Shown: in pieces, positions 32,236 through 41,037 of the stretch
How positions within the stretch are numbered: position 1 is the stretch's first letter
Layout of the letters: each line of letters begins with the position of its first letter
DNA from: Bacteroidota bacterium
GTDB taxonomy: Bacteria > Bacteroidota > Bacteroidia > Flavobacteriales_F > PHOS-HE28
Direction of reading: 5' to 3'
NCBI GenBank assembly: GCA_018267055.1
Contig: JAFDZF010000174.1
Span: 1-42,872, forward strand
DNA length: 42,872 bases
Translations under genes and position numbers: made by a program
Notes under the pieces: model-generated
What the model saw: only the letters and a program-made list of their open reading frames with translations
Told to the model about the DNA's origin: nothing
Database searches by the model: none

Positions 32236-32279
32236 TCGGAACGGTGCCCCGGCCGCGGTGCTCCGCGGGAGGCTCCGCC

Positions 32280-33083
32280 TTACTGCACCACGAAGCGTGC
32301 GCTCCGCTCCAGGTCGCCCTGGCGGAGCTGGACCGTGTACGTGCCGGGCGAAAGGATGGACGAGAGGTCGAGCCGCAGCGGTGCTCCGGCGGCGGGCACC
32401 GTGCGTTCCCGATGGACGATGCGGCCCGCAAGGTCGAGGACGGTGATGTCCGACGCGGCCCCATCCCCGCTGCCCGACAGCGTGATGTCCCCACGGCCCG
32501 GATTGGGCGTTACGGTGAACGCGCGGCGACCACGGTCGGCGATCCCGGTCGACAGCGCCACCTCCACGGTGTAATCCTCGGCCTGTCCGTAACTGCTGAA
32601 CCACGCGCAACCGTCATCGTCGGCGCTGTAGCTGAACGTCTTCACGAAACGCACGCGTGAGGCGCCGATCGCGGCGTTGGCGGGCACGGTGAACGACCCC
32701 GTCGTCTCCGTGCTGCAGTTGTCGCCCAGGATGTCCGCCAGCTCCACGTGCGTCTCGAAGGTGTAGTCGCCGTCCCAGTCGAAGTTCGCGGCCAGGTGAT
32801 CGGGCGGTGTGCCGCCGGTGTAGCCGCTGGCGGTCACGGTATAGGTGGCGCCACGCTCAAGGTGCGCCACCACGGAGGTGAAGTCCTCGTACGGAGGAGC
32901 GTCCGAGGTACCGGGCGAGGTGTGGTCGACGTCGGCGAACACGAGCCGGCAGATGGGTTCCACGCCGAGGCCGAACCCATCGGGCTCGCAGTATTGGGCC
33001 AGCGTGGGCAGGGCGGACACGGCCAGGATCGCCACCAGGGCATGCCGGCCGGAGGGAAGGGAGCGGGTAGTGGTCGTTTCCAT
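32280..33083 (-). CDS. Secreted GEVED-domain protein with T9SS type A sorting domain
   Basis: A cargo of 267 aa. The signal peptide is about 12-29 (HALVAILAVSALPTLAQ). The middle (about 75-175) is a GEVED-type domain: FDWDGDYTFE and CAWFSSYGQAEDYTVEV, the usual ending of this module, found in extracellular adhesive or enzymatic proteins. The last 75 residues form the type A sorting domain: FTVTPNPGRGDITL, ITVLDLAGRIVHRE, LSPGTYTVQL and ARFVVQ. The C-terminal domain is removed on export through T9SS. A TAGTTTCA element is four bases before the ATG but matches TAnnTTTG only in part. Confidence 0.88.
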   Translation of the reverse strand: METTTTRSLPSGRHALVAILAVSALPTLAQYCEPDGFGLGVEPICRLVFADVDHTSPGTSDAPPYEDFTSVVAHLERGATYTVTASGYTGGTPPDHLAANFDWDGDYTFETHVELADILGDNCSTETTGSFTVPANAAIGASRVRFVKTFSYSADDDGCAWFSSYGQAEDYTVEVALSTGIADRGRRAFTVTPNPGRGDITLSGSGDGAASDITVLDLAGRIVHRERTVPAAGAPLRLDLSSILSPGTYTVQLRQGDLERSARFVVQ

Positions 33084-33114
33084 GCCTTGAAACTACGCCG
33101 CACGGGGAAGAAAA

Positions 33115-33155
33115 GAAAGCCCCGCGCCGGCGGTGTTCCATCCGGGGCGGGGCTT
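33115..33155 (-). terminator. Rho-independent terminator of the OsmC-like gene
   Basis: Arms AAGCCCCGC and GCGGGGCTT (33117-33125 and 33147-33155), with a further CCGG pair inside. On the minus strand the stem is followed by TTTCTTTTC, a good T-rich tract, 15 bases past the stop at 33171. Confidence 0.8.
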
Positions 33156-33170
33156 CGGGGCGGGATGCGA

Positions 33171-33593
33171 TCAGCCGAAGGTGGTCTCCAGCGAGATCGC
33201 CGTGTTCAGCAGGCGGGAGATGGGGCAGTTCTTCTTGGCGTCCGCGGCGATGGCGTCGAAGGTGGCCTTGTCGATGCCGGGCACCTTGCCGTTCAGCTTC
33301 AGGTGCACCTTGGTCACGGTGGGCGCGCCGTCCACGGTGTCCAGCGTCACGGTCGCCGTGGTCTCGAGCGACTCGGCGGTATGCCCCGCCTTCGTCAGCC
33401 CGGCGGAAAGGGCCATGGTGAAGCAGCCGGCATGCGCGGCGCCGATGAGCTCCTCGGGGTTGGTGCCCTTGGCGTTCTCGAAGCGCGTGAGGAAGGTATA
33501 GGGAGCCTCGTTCAGCACGCCGCTCGGGGTGCTGATGGTGCCTTTGCCGGTCTTGAGGTCGCCCGTCCAGTGGGCTTTCGATGTGCGTTCCAT
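33171..33593 (-). CDS. OsmC-family peroxidase, 140 aa
   Basis: OsmC-type thiol peroxidases reduce organic hydroperoxides. The two redox cysteines are seen in AAHAGCFTMALS (about residue 57) and KKNCPISRLL (about 125). The opening AHWTGDLKTGKGTIST and the LNEAPYTFLTRFENAKGTNPEEL stretch match OsmC/OhrA, and the length is typical. The ATG at 33593 is preferred to the upstream start at 33713, since the added 40 residues carry no similarity and would overlap the start region of the divergent kdnA-like gene. It ends with its own terminator at 33115-33155. Confidence 0.93.
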   Translation of the reverse strand: MERTSKAHWTGDLKTGKGTISTPSGVLNEAPYTFLTRFENAKGTNPEELIGAAHAGCFTMALSAGLTKAGHTAESLETTATVTLDTVDGAPTVTKVHLKLNGKVPGIDKATFDAIAADAKKNCPISRLLNTAISLETTFG

Positions 33594-33685
33594 GGAGTGG
33601 ATGTGGGGATTGGGTCCACGAAGGAACGACCGCGCGCGCTTGGTTGTTCGTCCCTCGGCCCGGCGTTCGCCGTCGGGCTTCCGGC

Positions 33686-33693
33686 TACTTTTG
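33686..33693 (+). promoter_or_regulatory. Putative -7 box for the kdnA-like gene
   Basis: TACTTTTG matches TAnnTTTG exactly, 18 bases before the ATG at 33712. Confidence 0.55.
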
Positions 33694-33711
33694 TCCCACA
33701 TCCCAGCACCC

Positions 33712-34917
33712 ATGCCCGGTACAGAGCTTTTCGGCGAGGAGGAGAAGAAGGAAGTGATGGACGTCCTGGAGACGGGCGTCCTGTTCCGCTACAACCACGA
33801 TGCCCAGCGCCAGGGCCATTGGAAGGCGAAGGCCTTCGAGGCGGAGGTGGCCGCGTTCACCGGGGCGAAGCATGCGCTGGCCGTGAGCAGCGGCAGCACC
33901 GCGGTGAGCACCATGCTGGCGGCCTGCGGCGTAGGCTATGGCGACCACGTGATCGTGCCGCCGTTCACCTTCGTGGCCACCATCGAGGCGGTGCTGCTGG
34001 CGGGCGCGTTGCCGGTGTTCGCGGAGATCGACGAGACGCTCTGCCTCAGCGCGGCGGGCATCCGCGCGGCGATCACGCCCCGGACCAAGGCGGTGCTGCT
34101 GGTGCACATGTGCGGCGCGGCCGCCGACCTGGACGGCATCCTGGCCGTGTGCAAGGAGAAGGACGTGATGCTGATCGAGGACACCGCCCAGGCGCTCGGC
34201 GCCACCTACCGGGGCAGGCACCTCGGGCTCTTCGGCAAGATGGGCAGCTTCAGCTTCGACTTCTTCAAGATCGCCACCTGCGGCGAAGGCGGGGTCGTCA
34301 TCACCGATGACGAGCCGCTCATCCGGACGGCGGAATACCTGAGCGACCACGGCCACGACCACGTGGGCAACAACCGCGGCATGGAGCAGCACCCGATCCT
34401 GGGCACCAACTACCGCATCGGCGAGATCAACGCGGCCATCGGCCTGGCCCAGTCGCGCAAGCTGCCCCTGATGGTGGCGAAGCAGCGCGCGCACAAGGCC
34501 GCCATCCAGGCGCGGCTTTCCAAGGTCCCCGGCCTGTCCTTCCGCAAGCAGTGCGACGACGCGGGCGACAGCGCCACCTTCTTCCACCTGCTGCTGCCCA
34601 CGGCCGACGCGGCCCTCGCGCTGCACAAGGACCTCGCCGCGCAAGGCATCGGCACCATGTACTGGTTCAACAACATGTACCACTACATCAAGCAGTGGGA
34701 CCACCTGAAGGACCTCCGTATGCCGTACCGCCTGGTGGCGCACGAGCTGGGCCTGCCGCAGGACCTGAAGTCCCTGAAGCTTCCCCAGAGCGATGCGGTG
34801 ATGGCGCGCCTCGTCAGCTTCAACATCCGCGTCACGTGGACCGAAGCCGAGCTGGACGCCTTCATCGGGAAGCTGGAGGCGGCGGTGACGAAGGCGATGG
34901 CGGGGGTTGTAGCCTAG
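33712..34917 (+). CDS. kdnA: Kdo8N transaminase (DegT/DnrJ/EryC1/StrS family)
   Basis: A PLP-dependent sugar aminotransferase of 401 aa. Lys186 in FDFFKIATCGEGG forms the PLP Schiff base, and IEDTAQALG (Asp157, Gln160) holds the cofactor ring. The N-terminal AVSSGSTAVSTML binds phosphate. By itself this family has many sugars as substrates. The gene is followed, after one small gene, by a protein that matches KdnB, the Kdo 8-oxidase; in Shewanella, KdnA and KdnB together turn Kdo into 8-amino-3,8-dideoxy-Kdo (Kdo8N) for LPS. I assign kdnA from that pairing and the overall match. A perfect TACTTTTG box lies 18 bases upstream. Confidence 0.8.
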   Translation: MPGTELFGEEEKKEVMDVLETGVLFRYNHDAQRQGHWKAKAFEAEVAAFTGAKHALAVSSGSTAVSTMLAACGVGYGDHVIVPPFTFVATIEAVLLAGALPVFAEIDETLCLSAAGIRAAITPRTKAVLLVHMCGAAADLDGILAVCKEKDVMLIEDTAQALGATYRGRHLGLFGKMGSFSFDFFKIATCGEGGVVITDDEPLIRTAEYLSDHGHDHVGNNRGMEQHPILGTNYRIGEINAAIGLAQSRKLPLMVAKQRAHKAAIQARLSKVPGLSFRKQCDDAGDSATFFHLLLPTADAALALHKDLAAQGIGTMYWFNNMYHYIKQWDHLKDLRMPYRLVAHELGLPQDLKSLKLPQSDAVMARLVSFNIRVTWTEAELDAFIGKLEAAVTKAMAGVVA

Positions 34918-34922
34918 CTTGG
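34915..34922 (+). promoter_or_regulatory. Putative -7 box for the 168-aa gene, sharing the kdnA stop codon
   Basis: TAGCTTGG, one mismatch to TAnnTTTG. Its first three bases are the TAG stop codon of kdnA, and it ends seven bases before the ATG at 34930. Confidence 0.4.
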
Positions 34923-34929
34923 TCCGGTC

Positions 34930-35436
34930 ATGCGGCTGTTCCTGGTCCTGATCGCCTGGTCGACGCTCTCCGCCGCGTCCCAGGGGCAGCATGCGAACGA
35001 CCTGCAGCTCCTGTCCAGGACCGGGGTCCACGACCTCCGCTTCGGCATATCGAACGACCGGGACGCGAAGCGGGCGTTCAAGGGGAGCTTCCGGATGCTG
35101 AAGGGGGAGGGGGTGAGCATAACGGAGCCCGGCTGCCAGGTCAGGGAATACAAGGTCCTCTCCTCCGATCCGGGAGGACTGGTCTTCAGGTTCGCCGGTC
35201 CGGAAGGAACGCTTTCGCGTGTGGACGTATCCCTGGCCGGGGCCCGTTTCGCGAACGGGATAGCGATCGGAACATCCACGAAGGAGGAGGTGGTGAGGGC
35301 GTTCGGGGTGGCCGCAACGGTCGTCGAGGACTACGACGCGGGCTACCTGTACGTGGATGAGGCATGGGCGGAATTCAAGTTCGATGACCGGCAGGTCCTG
35401 CGGGCGGTGGTGCTTCATGCCGGGCCGTACCGGTGA
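34930..35436 (+). CDS. Exported hypothetical protein between kdnA and kdnB, 168 aa
   Basis: I do not recognise it. A signal peptide is likely (MRLFLVLIAWSTLSAASQGQ). The rest is mixed alpha/beta with LRFGISNDRDAKRAF at the start and IGTSTKEEVVRAFGVA near residues 116-131, a pattern seen in small periplasmic proteins that hold repeated 'xGxSxxEVxxxFG' motifs. It starts 12 bp after the kdnA stop and precedes kdnB by 105 bp. The location suggests a link to Kdo8N or LPS, but codon use is slightly different from its neighbours and it could simply be an insertion between the two enzymes. Confidence 0.7.
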   Translation: MRLFLVLIAWSTLSAASQGQHANDLQLLSRTGVHDLRFGISNDRDAKRAFKGSFRMLKGEGVSITEPGCQVREYKVLSSDPGGLVFRFAGPEGTLSRVDVSLAGARFANGIAIGTSTKEEVVRAFGVAATVVEDYDAGYLYVDEAWAEFKFDDRQVLRAVVLHAGPYR

Positions 35437-35528
35437 TCGTCGGCCGATGTCCCTGGCCCGCACGCAGACCCGTGTAAGGGCCCTGCCACCGTCCAGGGGA
35501 CGGTCTTCCTTCGCATCCGCCGGGTGCG

Positions 35529-35536
35529 TTCCTTTG
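35529..35536 (+). promoter_or_regulatory. Putative -7 box for the kdnB-like gene
   Basis: TTCCTTTG, one mismatch to TAnnTTTG, five bases before the ATG at 35542. Weak alone; it gains support from the same spacing elsewhere. Confidence 0.35.
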
Positions 35537-35541
35537 CGGTG

Positions 35542-36624
35542 ATGAACCTGTTCCGCAACTTCAAGTCCGTCACCAAGACCTGCTACGGCCGCGGCTCCTT
35601 CGGCAAGCTGGGCGATATCCTGGCCCCGCAGCGCGCCGCCAACGAAGGCTTCATGGTCTTCGTGGTGGACGACCATTTCGAGGACAAGCCCGAGCTCGTG
35701 AAGCGGATCCCCGAGCTGAAGGGCGACGAGATCCATTTCATCAGCGTGCTGAAGGAGCCGACCACGGAGCTGGTGGACCGGCTGCGCGACGACATCCTGA
35801 AGCGGCGCGGCCTGCCCGCAGGCATCGTGGGCATCGGGGGCGGCAGTGTGATGGACATCGCCAAGGCCACTGCGCTGATGTTCACCAACGAGGGCAGCAG
35901 CGTGCAGTACCAGGGCCTCAACCTGATCCAGAAGCCGGGCATCTACCACTGCGGCGTGCCCACCATCAGCGGGACGGGCGCGGAGGTCAGCATGACCGCC
36001 GTGCTCACCGGCCCGGTGAAGAAGCTCGGCCTCAAGTGCGACTGGACCGTCTTCGACCAGATCGTGCTGGACCCCGACCTGATCGCCAGCGTGCCGCGCG
36101 ACCAATGGTTCTACACCGGCATGGACACCTACATCCACAGCGTGGAGGCCATCACGGGCACCAAGAAGAACACCTTCGCCGAAGCCTACAGCGAGAAGGC
36201 GCTGGAGATGTGCCGCGCGGTCTTCCTGCAGCTCGACCGCACGGACGTGAAGAGCGATGAGACGCTGATGGTGGCCAGCTACATGGGCGGCCTCAGCCTC
36301 ACCTACAGCGAGGTGGGCGTGTGCCACGCCTTGAGCTACGGGCTGGGCAAGGTGCTGGAGATCCACCACTGCATCGCCAACTGCATCGCGTTCGACAAGC
36401 TGGAGGACGTGTATGGCGCCTACGTGCAGGAGTTCAAGGGCATGGTGGAGCACCTCGGCGTGCACATCCCGCAGGGCCTGGCGAAGGACTGGGACGAGCG
36501 GACCATCGACGCCATGGCCGAGGTGGCCTACAACCTGCCGCACATGTGGGACCACGCTTTCGGCCCCGACTGGCAGAACGTGCTGGACCGCGAGCGGATC
36601 AAGGGCTGGTACCGGCGGATGTGA
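35542..36624 (+). CDS. kdnB: Kdo 8-oxidase (iron-containing alcohol dehydrogenase)
   Basis: This protein of 360 aa belongs to the iron-dependent alcohol dehydrogenases and resembles KdnB of Shewanella, which oxidises C8 of Kdo before transamination by KdnA. The nucleotide-binding GIGGGSVMDIAKA is at about 97-109. Iron ligands are expected at Asp195 and His199 (in GMDTYIHSVE), His262 and one of His275/276 (VCHALSYGLG then EIHHCIANCI). The QWFYTGMD and YHCGVPTISGTGAE stretches are as I recall them from KdnB. The ATG at 35542 is chosen over an ATG-less extension to 35524. Together with the upstream kdnA the pathway Kdo to Kdo8N is complete. Confidence 0.85.
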   Translation: MNLFRNFKSVTKTCYGRGSFGKLGDILAPQRAANEGFMVFVVDDHFEDKPELVKRIPELKGDEIHFISVLKEPTTELVDRLRDDILKRRGLPAGIVGIGGGSVMDIAKATALMFTNEGSSVQYQGLNLIQKPGIYHCGVPTISGTGAEVSMTAVLTGPVKKLGLKCDWTVFDQIVLDPDLIASVPRDQWFYTGMDTYIHSVEAITGTKKNTFAEAYSEKALEMCRAVFLQLDRTDVKSDETLMVASYMGGLSLTYSEVGVCHALSYGLGKVLEIHHCIANCIAFDKLEDVYGAYVQEFKGMVEHLGVHIPQGLAKDWDERTIDAMAEVAYNLPHMWDHAFGPDWQNVLDRERIKGWYRRM

Positions 36625-36701
36625 CGGCCGTGCCGTCGCGCTTTCGTGCGGACGGCGGGCGTCCCGGGATCGCAACGGAGGACCACCGCGGCCCCGCGTT
36701 C

Positions 36702-36709
36702 TAACTTGC
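36702..36709 (+). promoter_or_regulatory. Weak -7-like box for the TraB/GumN gene
   Basis: TAACTTGC matches TAnnTT at six of eight positions and ends four bases before the ATG at 36714. Confidence 0.3.
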
Positions 36710-36713
36710 CCGC

Positions 36714-39700
36714 ATGGATACCAAGATCTTCTTGAGGAGGCTGGCGGTGGTGTTGGTCGGTGCGGCCCTGGTGCAGCCGGTCGTCCAAGCGATGGCGGGC
36801 GGTCCTGAAGCCAGGTACGACGCGCTCCTCTGGCGCATCAGCGGCGGGGGCGCGGCGCGGCCGAGCTACCTGTACGGTACCATGCACGTGAGCAACAAGG
36901 TGGCGTTCCACCTGAGCGAGGAGTTCTTCACGGCGCTTGAGCAGAGCGACCTGGTGGCGCTGGAGATGGACCCCACCTCGTGGCTGGGCGAACTGGCCTC
37001 GTCCAAGTGGTTCTCCGCGTTCGCGTCCCTCTCCGGGGAGGCCCAGGGCTCCACGGACCTCTACCGTGATGCGTTCAAGCTGGCGGTGCCCGACCGCAAG
37101 GCGATCGCGCGGGCGCTGGCGCAGGACCCCGAGGTGATCAACCAGCTGCTCTACCGCATGAGCTCGGGCAATGCGGACCACGAGGAGGACACCTACCTGG
37201 ACCTGTTCATCTACCAGTGCGGCCGGCGCGCGGGCAAGCCGGTGCTGGGGCTGGAGGCCATGGAGCACTCGGTGCTGCAGCTGGTCAAGGCCATGGGTCC
37301 GGACGGCCGGGAGCCGGACCCGGTGCGCATGCGGCGGATCCGCGAGGCGTACGCCAACGGCGGCGACCCGGCCGCGGCGATCGAGGACAGCTACCGCACG
37401 CAGGACCTGGACCGCATGGATTCCCTGTTCGACCTCACGTCCACCGACGACCGCTTGCGGAAGTACGTGATCGACGAGCGCAACACGGTGTTCCTGGACG
37501 CCTTGCTGCCGGTGCTGCGCCAGCGCTCGGTGTTCGTGGGCGTGGGCGCCATGCACCTGCCGGGCCCGCATGGCCTCATCGAGATGCTGCGCGCGAAGGG
37601 CTACACGGTGGAACCCGTGCGCGGGGGCGTCACCGCCCGGAGCCGGGCCCAGCAGCGCAAGCACGAGGACGTCTACCACCCGGTGGAGTGGACCACGCAA
37701 TGGGCGACCGACAGCAGCTTCAGCATCGACCTGCCCGCGCCGCTCCAGCTGCTCCCGCTCGGCGGCGACCGTTCCGGCGTGCTGCTGGCCGCCGACATGG
37801 TGAACGGCTCGCACTTCATGGTGCAGCGCCTGCCCACCTATGCGGCCCTGCGCGGCCGCTCCATGGAGGATGTGATGGCCCAGGTGGACAGCGCGCTCTA
37901 TGAGGGCGTCCCCGGCCGCATCGAGCGGACCACGCGCTTCCGCACGAGCGCCGGCTGGCCCGGCCTGGACGTGCGCTCCGTGGACCGCGCGGGGCGGGTG
38001 GCGAGCCACCGGGTGGTGGTGAGCCCCTTCGAGATCTTCATCTTCGAGCGGACCATGCGCGACGTGCCGCAGGCCGCCAAGGACGGGGAGCGGGCCTTCG
38101 CCTCCATCCGTTTCCAGCCGCCCCGGAACGCGAAGGAAGGCGCCTGGCGGCCGGCCTGCGGCGGCCTGGAAGTGGCGCTGCCTCCGGCGCGGCACGTGCG
38201 GGAGGCCACGCCGCGCATGGGCATCCTGGGCGACGCGCGCATCGAGCAGCTGTACATCGCGCAGGCAGCGGACGGCGATGGGCGGAAGGGGCTGCTGGCC
38301 ATGTCCGCGTTCTTCCCGGACGTGACCACGATCGAGCAGGACACCTTCGAGCTGGACGTGCTGGCCGAACAGTTCGGCCGCTCGTTCGGGCTTTCCGCCG
38401 TGCGCATCGGAGCGATCCCCATCGGGACGCGGTCGGTGCGTGCGCATGGGCTCCAGGCCGGCGGCGACACCGTGCATTACCTCGTGGCCCTCGATGGCGG
38501 CCGCTACGACCTGCTGTGCGCCCGTGCGCCGCGCGCGGACGCGGACCGGTTCTTCGGCAGCTACCGCCGTGTGCCGTACCGCACGCCGGAACCCTTGTCG
38601 CTGTATGCCGATACGCTGCTGCACTTCAGCACCCGCACGGCCTCCACGCAGCAGGAACTGTGGAAGCAGGTGGCCGGCTTCAGCGAGTATTTCCAGCAGG
38701 TGGCCCGCAACCTGCGGAAGGAGAAGGGATCGCATGTGCGCGAGGACCGCTCGATCCTCTACCGCTCCTCGTCCACGCCGGAGGCGGTGCTCGTGGACTA
38801 CGAGCGGCCGCACCGCTTCGCCACGTACGAGGACGAGACGGCTTTCTGGGACGAGCGCGTGGAAGGGCTGGCCCGTCGGGGCGGCCTGACGGTGAAGGAC
38901 CGTCGGATGACCGGCGCGCCGGAAACGCGCCGGCTCGAATGCCTGCTGACGGACAGCGCCAGCTCGCGCACCGTCCGCGTGGTGATGCAGCAATGCCCCG
39001 GCGCCGTGTACACCCTGCGCAGCATCGCGGACGCGGACGGGCGGCTGACCGCCTGGCCGGACAGCTTCATGGCCGGCTTCCGCACGGACACGGTGTTCAG
39101 CGAGGGGCTTTTCCGCAAGAAGGGCACCACCCTGCTGCAATGGCTCAGCGGCACGGATTCCACGCAGGCGGCGCAGGCCCGTTCCTCATTCAGCGTGGCC
39201 GAGTTCGCGGACGCCGATGCACCGGCGCTGATCGCCTACATCCGCAGTTCGGAGGCCCGGGACAAGGAGAAGGGCCAGCGGCGGGCGGCCATCGGGAAGC
39301 TCGGCGGGGTGCACCATCCGCAGGTGGTGCCTTTCCTGAAGGAGATCTACACGGCCAGCGGCGATACCGTGGAGACCCAGCTGGAGGTGCTCGAGGCCTT
39401 GGCGCGGCAACACACCCGCGAAGGGGCGGGGGCGTTCCTGGCCTTGATCGTCGGCGATCCGCCGCTCACCGAGCAGAACTGGCTCGTGGGGTCCGCCTTC
39501 AGCCCGTTCTTCGATTCGCTCGAGGTGGCGCGGACGCTTTTCCCGCGCGCCTGGTCGCTCACGCGCTTCCCCGAGTTCGAAGGGCGCGTGGTGAACCTCG
39601 CCGCGGCGCTGGTGGAGAAGGGCCTGATGGCACCGGCCGATTACGCGGAGCGGAAGCCCGAGCTGATGGACAAGGCGAAGGCCGCGCTGAAGCGCGCCAT

Positions 39701-40478
39701 CGCGGACGGGAGGAAGGAGCCCTCGGAGTACGATGACGAGGACGAGATGCCCACCTCATCGCCGCGCAATTACTTCTGGGGCCCGGATGCCGAGATCGAG
39801 CGCGAGGAGGACGTGCAGAAGCCGTACGCCGACGTGCAGGTCGGGGCCTGGACACCCGCGTTCACGGCCTACCAGCACCTGTTGCTCCCCTTCCGGAAAG
39901 AGCCGGCGGTGGCCGCCTATTTCGATCAGGCCCTGCGCTCGGGGGCCGATGGGGTGGAGCTGAGCACGGCCGTCCTCCTGCTCGCGAAGGGAGCACCGGT
40001 GCCCGCGGACCTGTGGAAGCGCTATGCCGAGCGCGATGACGCCCGCCTGCGCATCTACCGCACGCTCACCGCGCTCCAGCACCCGGAGCTTTTCGACCGC
40101 GCGCTGCTCACGCCGGAGAAGAACGCCTGGGCCTACCTGGTCGCGGGCGACAAGACCTACGCGGCGGACAGCGTGCGCATCGCCGGGACGCGTCGGGCCG
40201 GCTGCCGCCTGGGCTCCGGCACGGTGTACTTCTTCCTCAACAAGGTGGACAACGAGGACCAGCCCGACGAGTGGCACTTGTCCGGCACGGGCTTCTTCGA
40301 CGATGGTGCGGCGCAGCCTTTCGCCGATCGGTTCATCCGGTGGGCCAAGGAGAACATGGCGCGCTCGGAGGGCACGGACAAGGCCATCGACGCGATGCTC
40401 GCGGACCTGCGCTACCTGGGCCGCCCGCGCTGGAAGGATGCGCCGGGACCGGTGGCCCCGCCGCCGCCCCTGCGGTGA
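36714..40478 (+). CDS. Very large TraB/GumN-domain protein, 1254 aa
   Basis: The N-terminal part (about 35-305) is a TraB/GumN domain: ARPSYLYGTMHVSNKV, DLVALEMDP, GLEAMEHSV and SVFVGVGAMHLPGPHGL are recognisable. TraB/GumN proteins are thought to be membrane-linked hydrolases related to Tiki. A signal or anchor helix is at about 9-27. The remaining 950 residues match nothing I know; a helical repeat-like stretch (about 845-965, LEVLEALARQHTREGAGAFLAL and neighbours) may be HEAT-type. Usual TraB/GumN proteins are about 280-400 aa, so this is a strong size outlier. The frame is intact throughout, with GC and codon use like the core genes. Confidence 0.82.
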   Translation: MDTKIFLRRLAVVLVGAALVQPVVQAMAGGPEARYDALLWRISGGGAARPSYLYGTMHVSNKVAFHLSEEFFTALEQSDLVALEMDPTSWLGELASSKWFSAFASLSGEAQGSTDLYRDAFKLAVPDRKAIARALAQDPEVINQLLYRMSSGNADHEEDTYLDLFIYQCGRRAGKPVLGLEAMEHSVLQLVKAMGPDGREPDPVRMRRIREAYANGGDPAAAIEDSYRTQDLDRMDSLFDLTSTDDRLRKYVIDERNTVFLDALLPVLRQRSVFVGVGAMHLPGPHGLIEMLRAKGYTVEPVRGGVTARSRAQQRKHEDVYHPVEWTTQWATDSSFSIDLPAPLQLLPLGGDRSGVLLAADMVNGSHFMVQRLPTYAALRGRSMEDVMAQVDSALYEGVPGRIERTTRFRTSAGWPGLDVRSVDRAGRVASHRVVVSPFEIFIFERTMRDVPQAAKDGERAFASIRFQPPRNAKEGAWRPACGGLEVALPPARHVREATPRMGILGDARIEQLYIAQAADGDGRKGLLAMSAFFPDVTTIEQDTFELDVLAEQFGRSFGLSAVRIGAIPIGTRSVRAHGLQAGGDTVHYLVALDGGRYDLLCARAPRADADRFFGSYRRVPYRTPEPLSLYADTLLHFSTRTASTQQELWKQVAGFSEYFQQVARNLRKEKGSHVREDRSILYRSSSTPEAVLVDYERPHRFATYEDETAFWDERVEGLARRGGLTVKDRRMTGAPETRRLECLLTDSASSRTVRVVMQQCPGAVYTLRSIADADGRLTAWPDSFMAGFRTDTVFSEGLFRKKGTTLLQWLSGTDSTQAAQARSSFSVAEFADADAPALIAYIRSSEARDKEKGQRRAAIGKLGGVHHPQVVPFLKEIYTASGDTVETQLEVLEALARQHTREGAGAFLALIVGDPPLTEQNWLVGSAFSPFFDSLEVARTLFPRAWSLTRFPEFEGRVVNLAAALVEKGLMAPADYAERKPELMDKAKAALKRAIADGRKEPSEYDDEDEMPTSSPRNYFWGPDAEIEREEDVQKPYADVQVGAWTPAFTAYQHLLLPFRKEPAVAAYFDQALRSGADGVELSTAVLLLAKGAPVPADLWKRYAERDDARLRIYRTLTALQHPELFDRALLTPEKNAWAYLVAGDKTYAADSVRIAGTRRAGCRLGSGTVYFFLNKVDNEDQPDEWHLSGTGFFDDGAAQPFADRFIRWAKENMARSEGTDKAIDAMLADLRYLGRPRWKDAPGPVAPPPPLR

Positions 40479-40484
40479 TCCCGC

Positions 40485-41030
40485 TCATTCGGCCAGTTCC
40501 AGCCGCACGATCCGGGGCGGCTGGTCCGCGCCGTCGGCGTACAGGTAGGTGACCCGCGCTAGCAGGCCGTTGCTGAAGGCGATGCGCGGGTCCTGGGCAT
40601 TGTGGAAGCCGGCCTGGCCCACTTCCCAATGGTAGCCGAACCAGATGCTGTCGCCGATGTAGAAGCTCTCATAGGTGTGGTACTCCCGGCGGTCGGTGCG
40701 TGCGGTCCGCTGGCGCTCGGTGCTCCAGCTCTGCACGGGCCCTTCGACCGTCCGGGCCTCGCCGCGTTCCAAAGCCTTGACCAGCCGCCAATGGTCCCAG
40801 CCCATGAGGCCGACGCCGATGACGGCCATCAGCGTACCGAAGACGATGAGCACCTTGGGCGTGCTCCAGCCGGTGCGCCGGCCTGCCGGCGGGTCCGTGC
40901 GCTTGCGGTCGCGCCTGCGCTGGACGATCGTCCAGCCGATGCCCAGCAGGATCACAGCCCCTGAGAGACAGGCCCACTCGACGCTGAAGGGCGGTTCGGT
41001 GGTGATGTCGTAGACGATGCGGTAGGCCAT
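40485..41030 (-). CDS. DUF3592-like membrane protein, 181 aa (paralogue 1)
   Basis: Two membrane helices (about 16-37 and 59-78) precede a soluble beta-rich part with TVEGPVQSWSTE and DSIWFGYHWEVGQAGFHNAQDP. This layout fits DUF3592-type proteins of unknown role. The neighbouring gene at 41058 has the same plan and shares the YDI, VEG, DS-x-F and AGFHNA-x-DP landmarks, so the two are tandem duplicates. A TATGTTCG box (41038-41045) sits seven bases before the ATG, in the 27-bp gap after the paralogue's stop. It ends seven bases from the stop of the large TraB/GumN gene, convergent. Confidence 0.75.
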   Translation of the reverse strand: MAYRIVYDITTEPPFSVEWACLSGAVILLGIGWTIVQRRRDRKRTDPPAGRRTGWSTPKVLIVFGTLMAVIGVGLMGWDHWRLVKALERGEARTVEGPVQSWSTERQRTARTDRREYHTYESFYIGDSIWFGYHWEVGQAGFHNAQDPRIAFSNGLLARVTYLYADGADQPPRIVRLELAE

Positions 41031-41037
41031 GCGCCAT

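Noticed and set aside
36528-39140. An 870-codon frame antisense to the TraB/GumN gene, and similar ones at 17418-19811, 26379-28577 and 33685-36675
   Set aside because: All are opposite well-supported genes, with His/Arg/Gly/Ala-rich translations and no recognisable motif.
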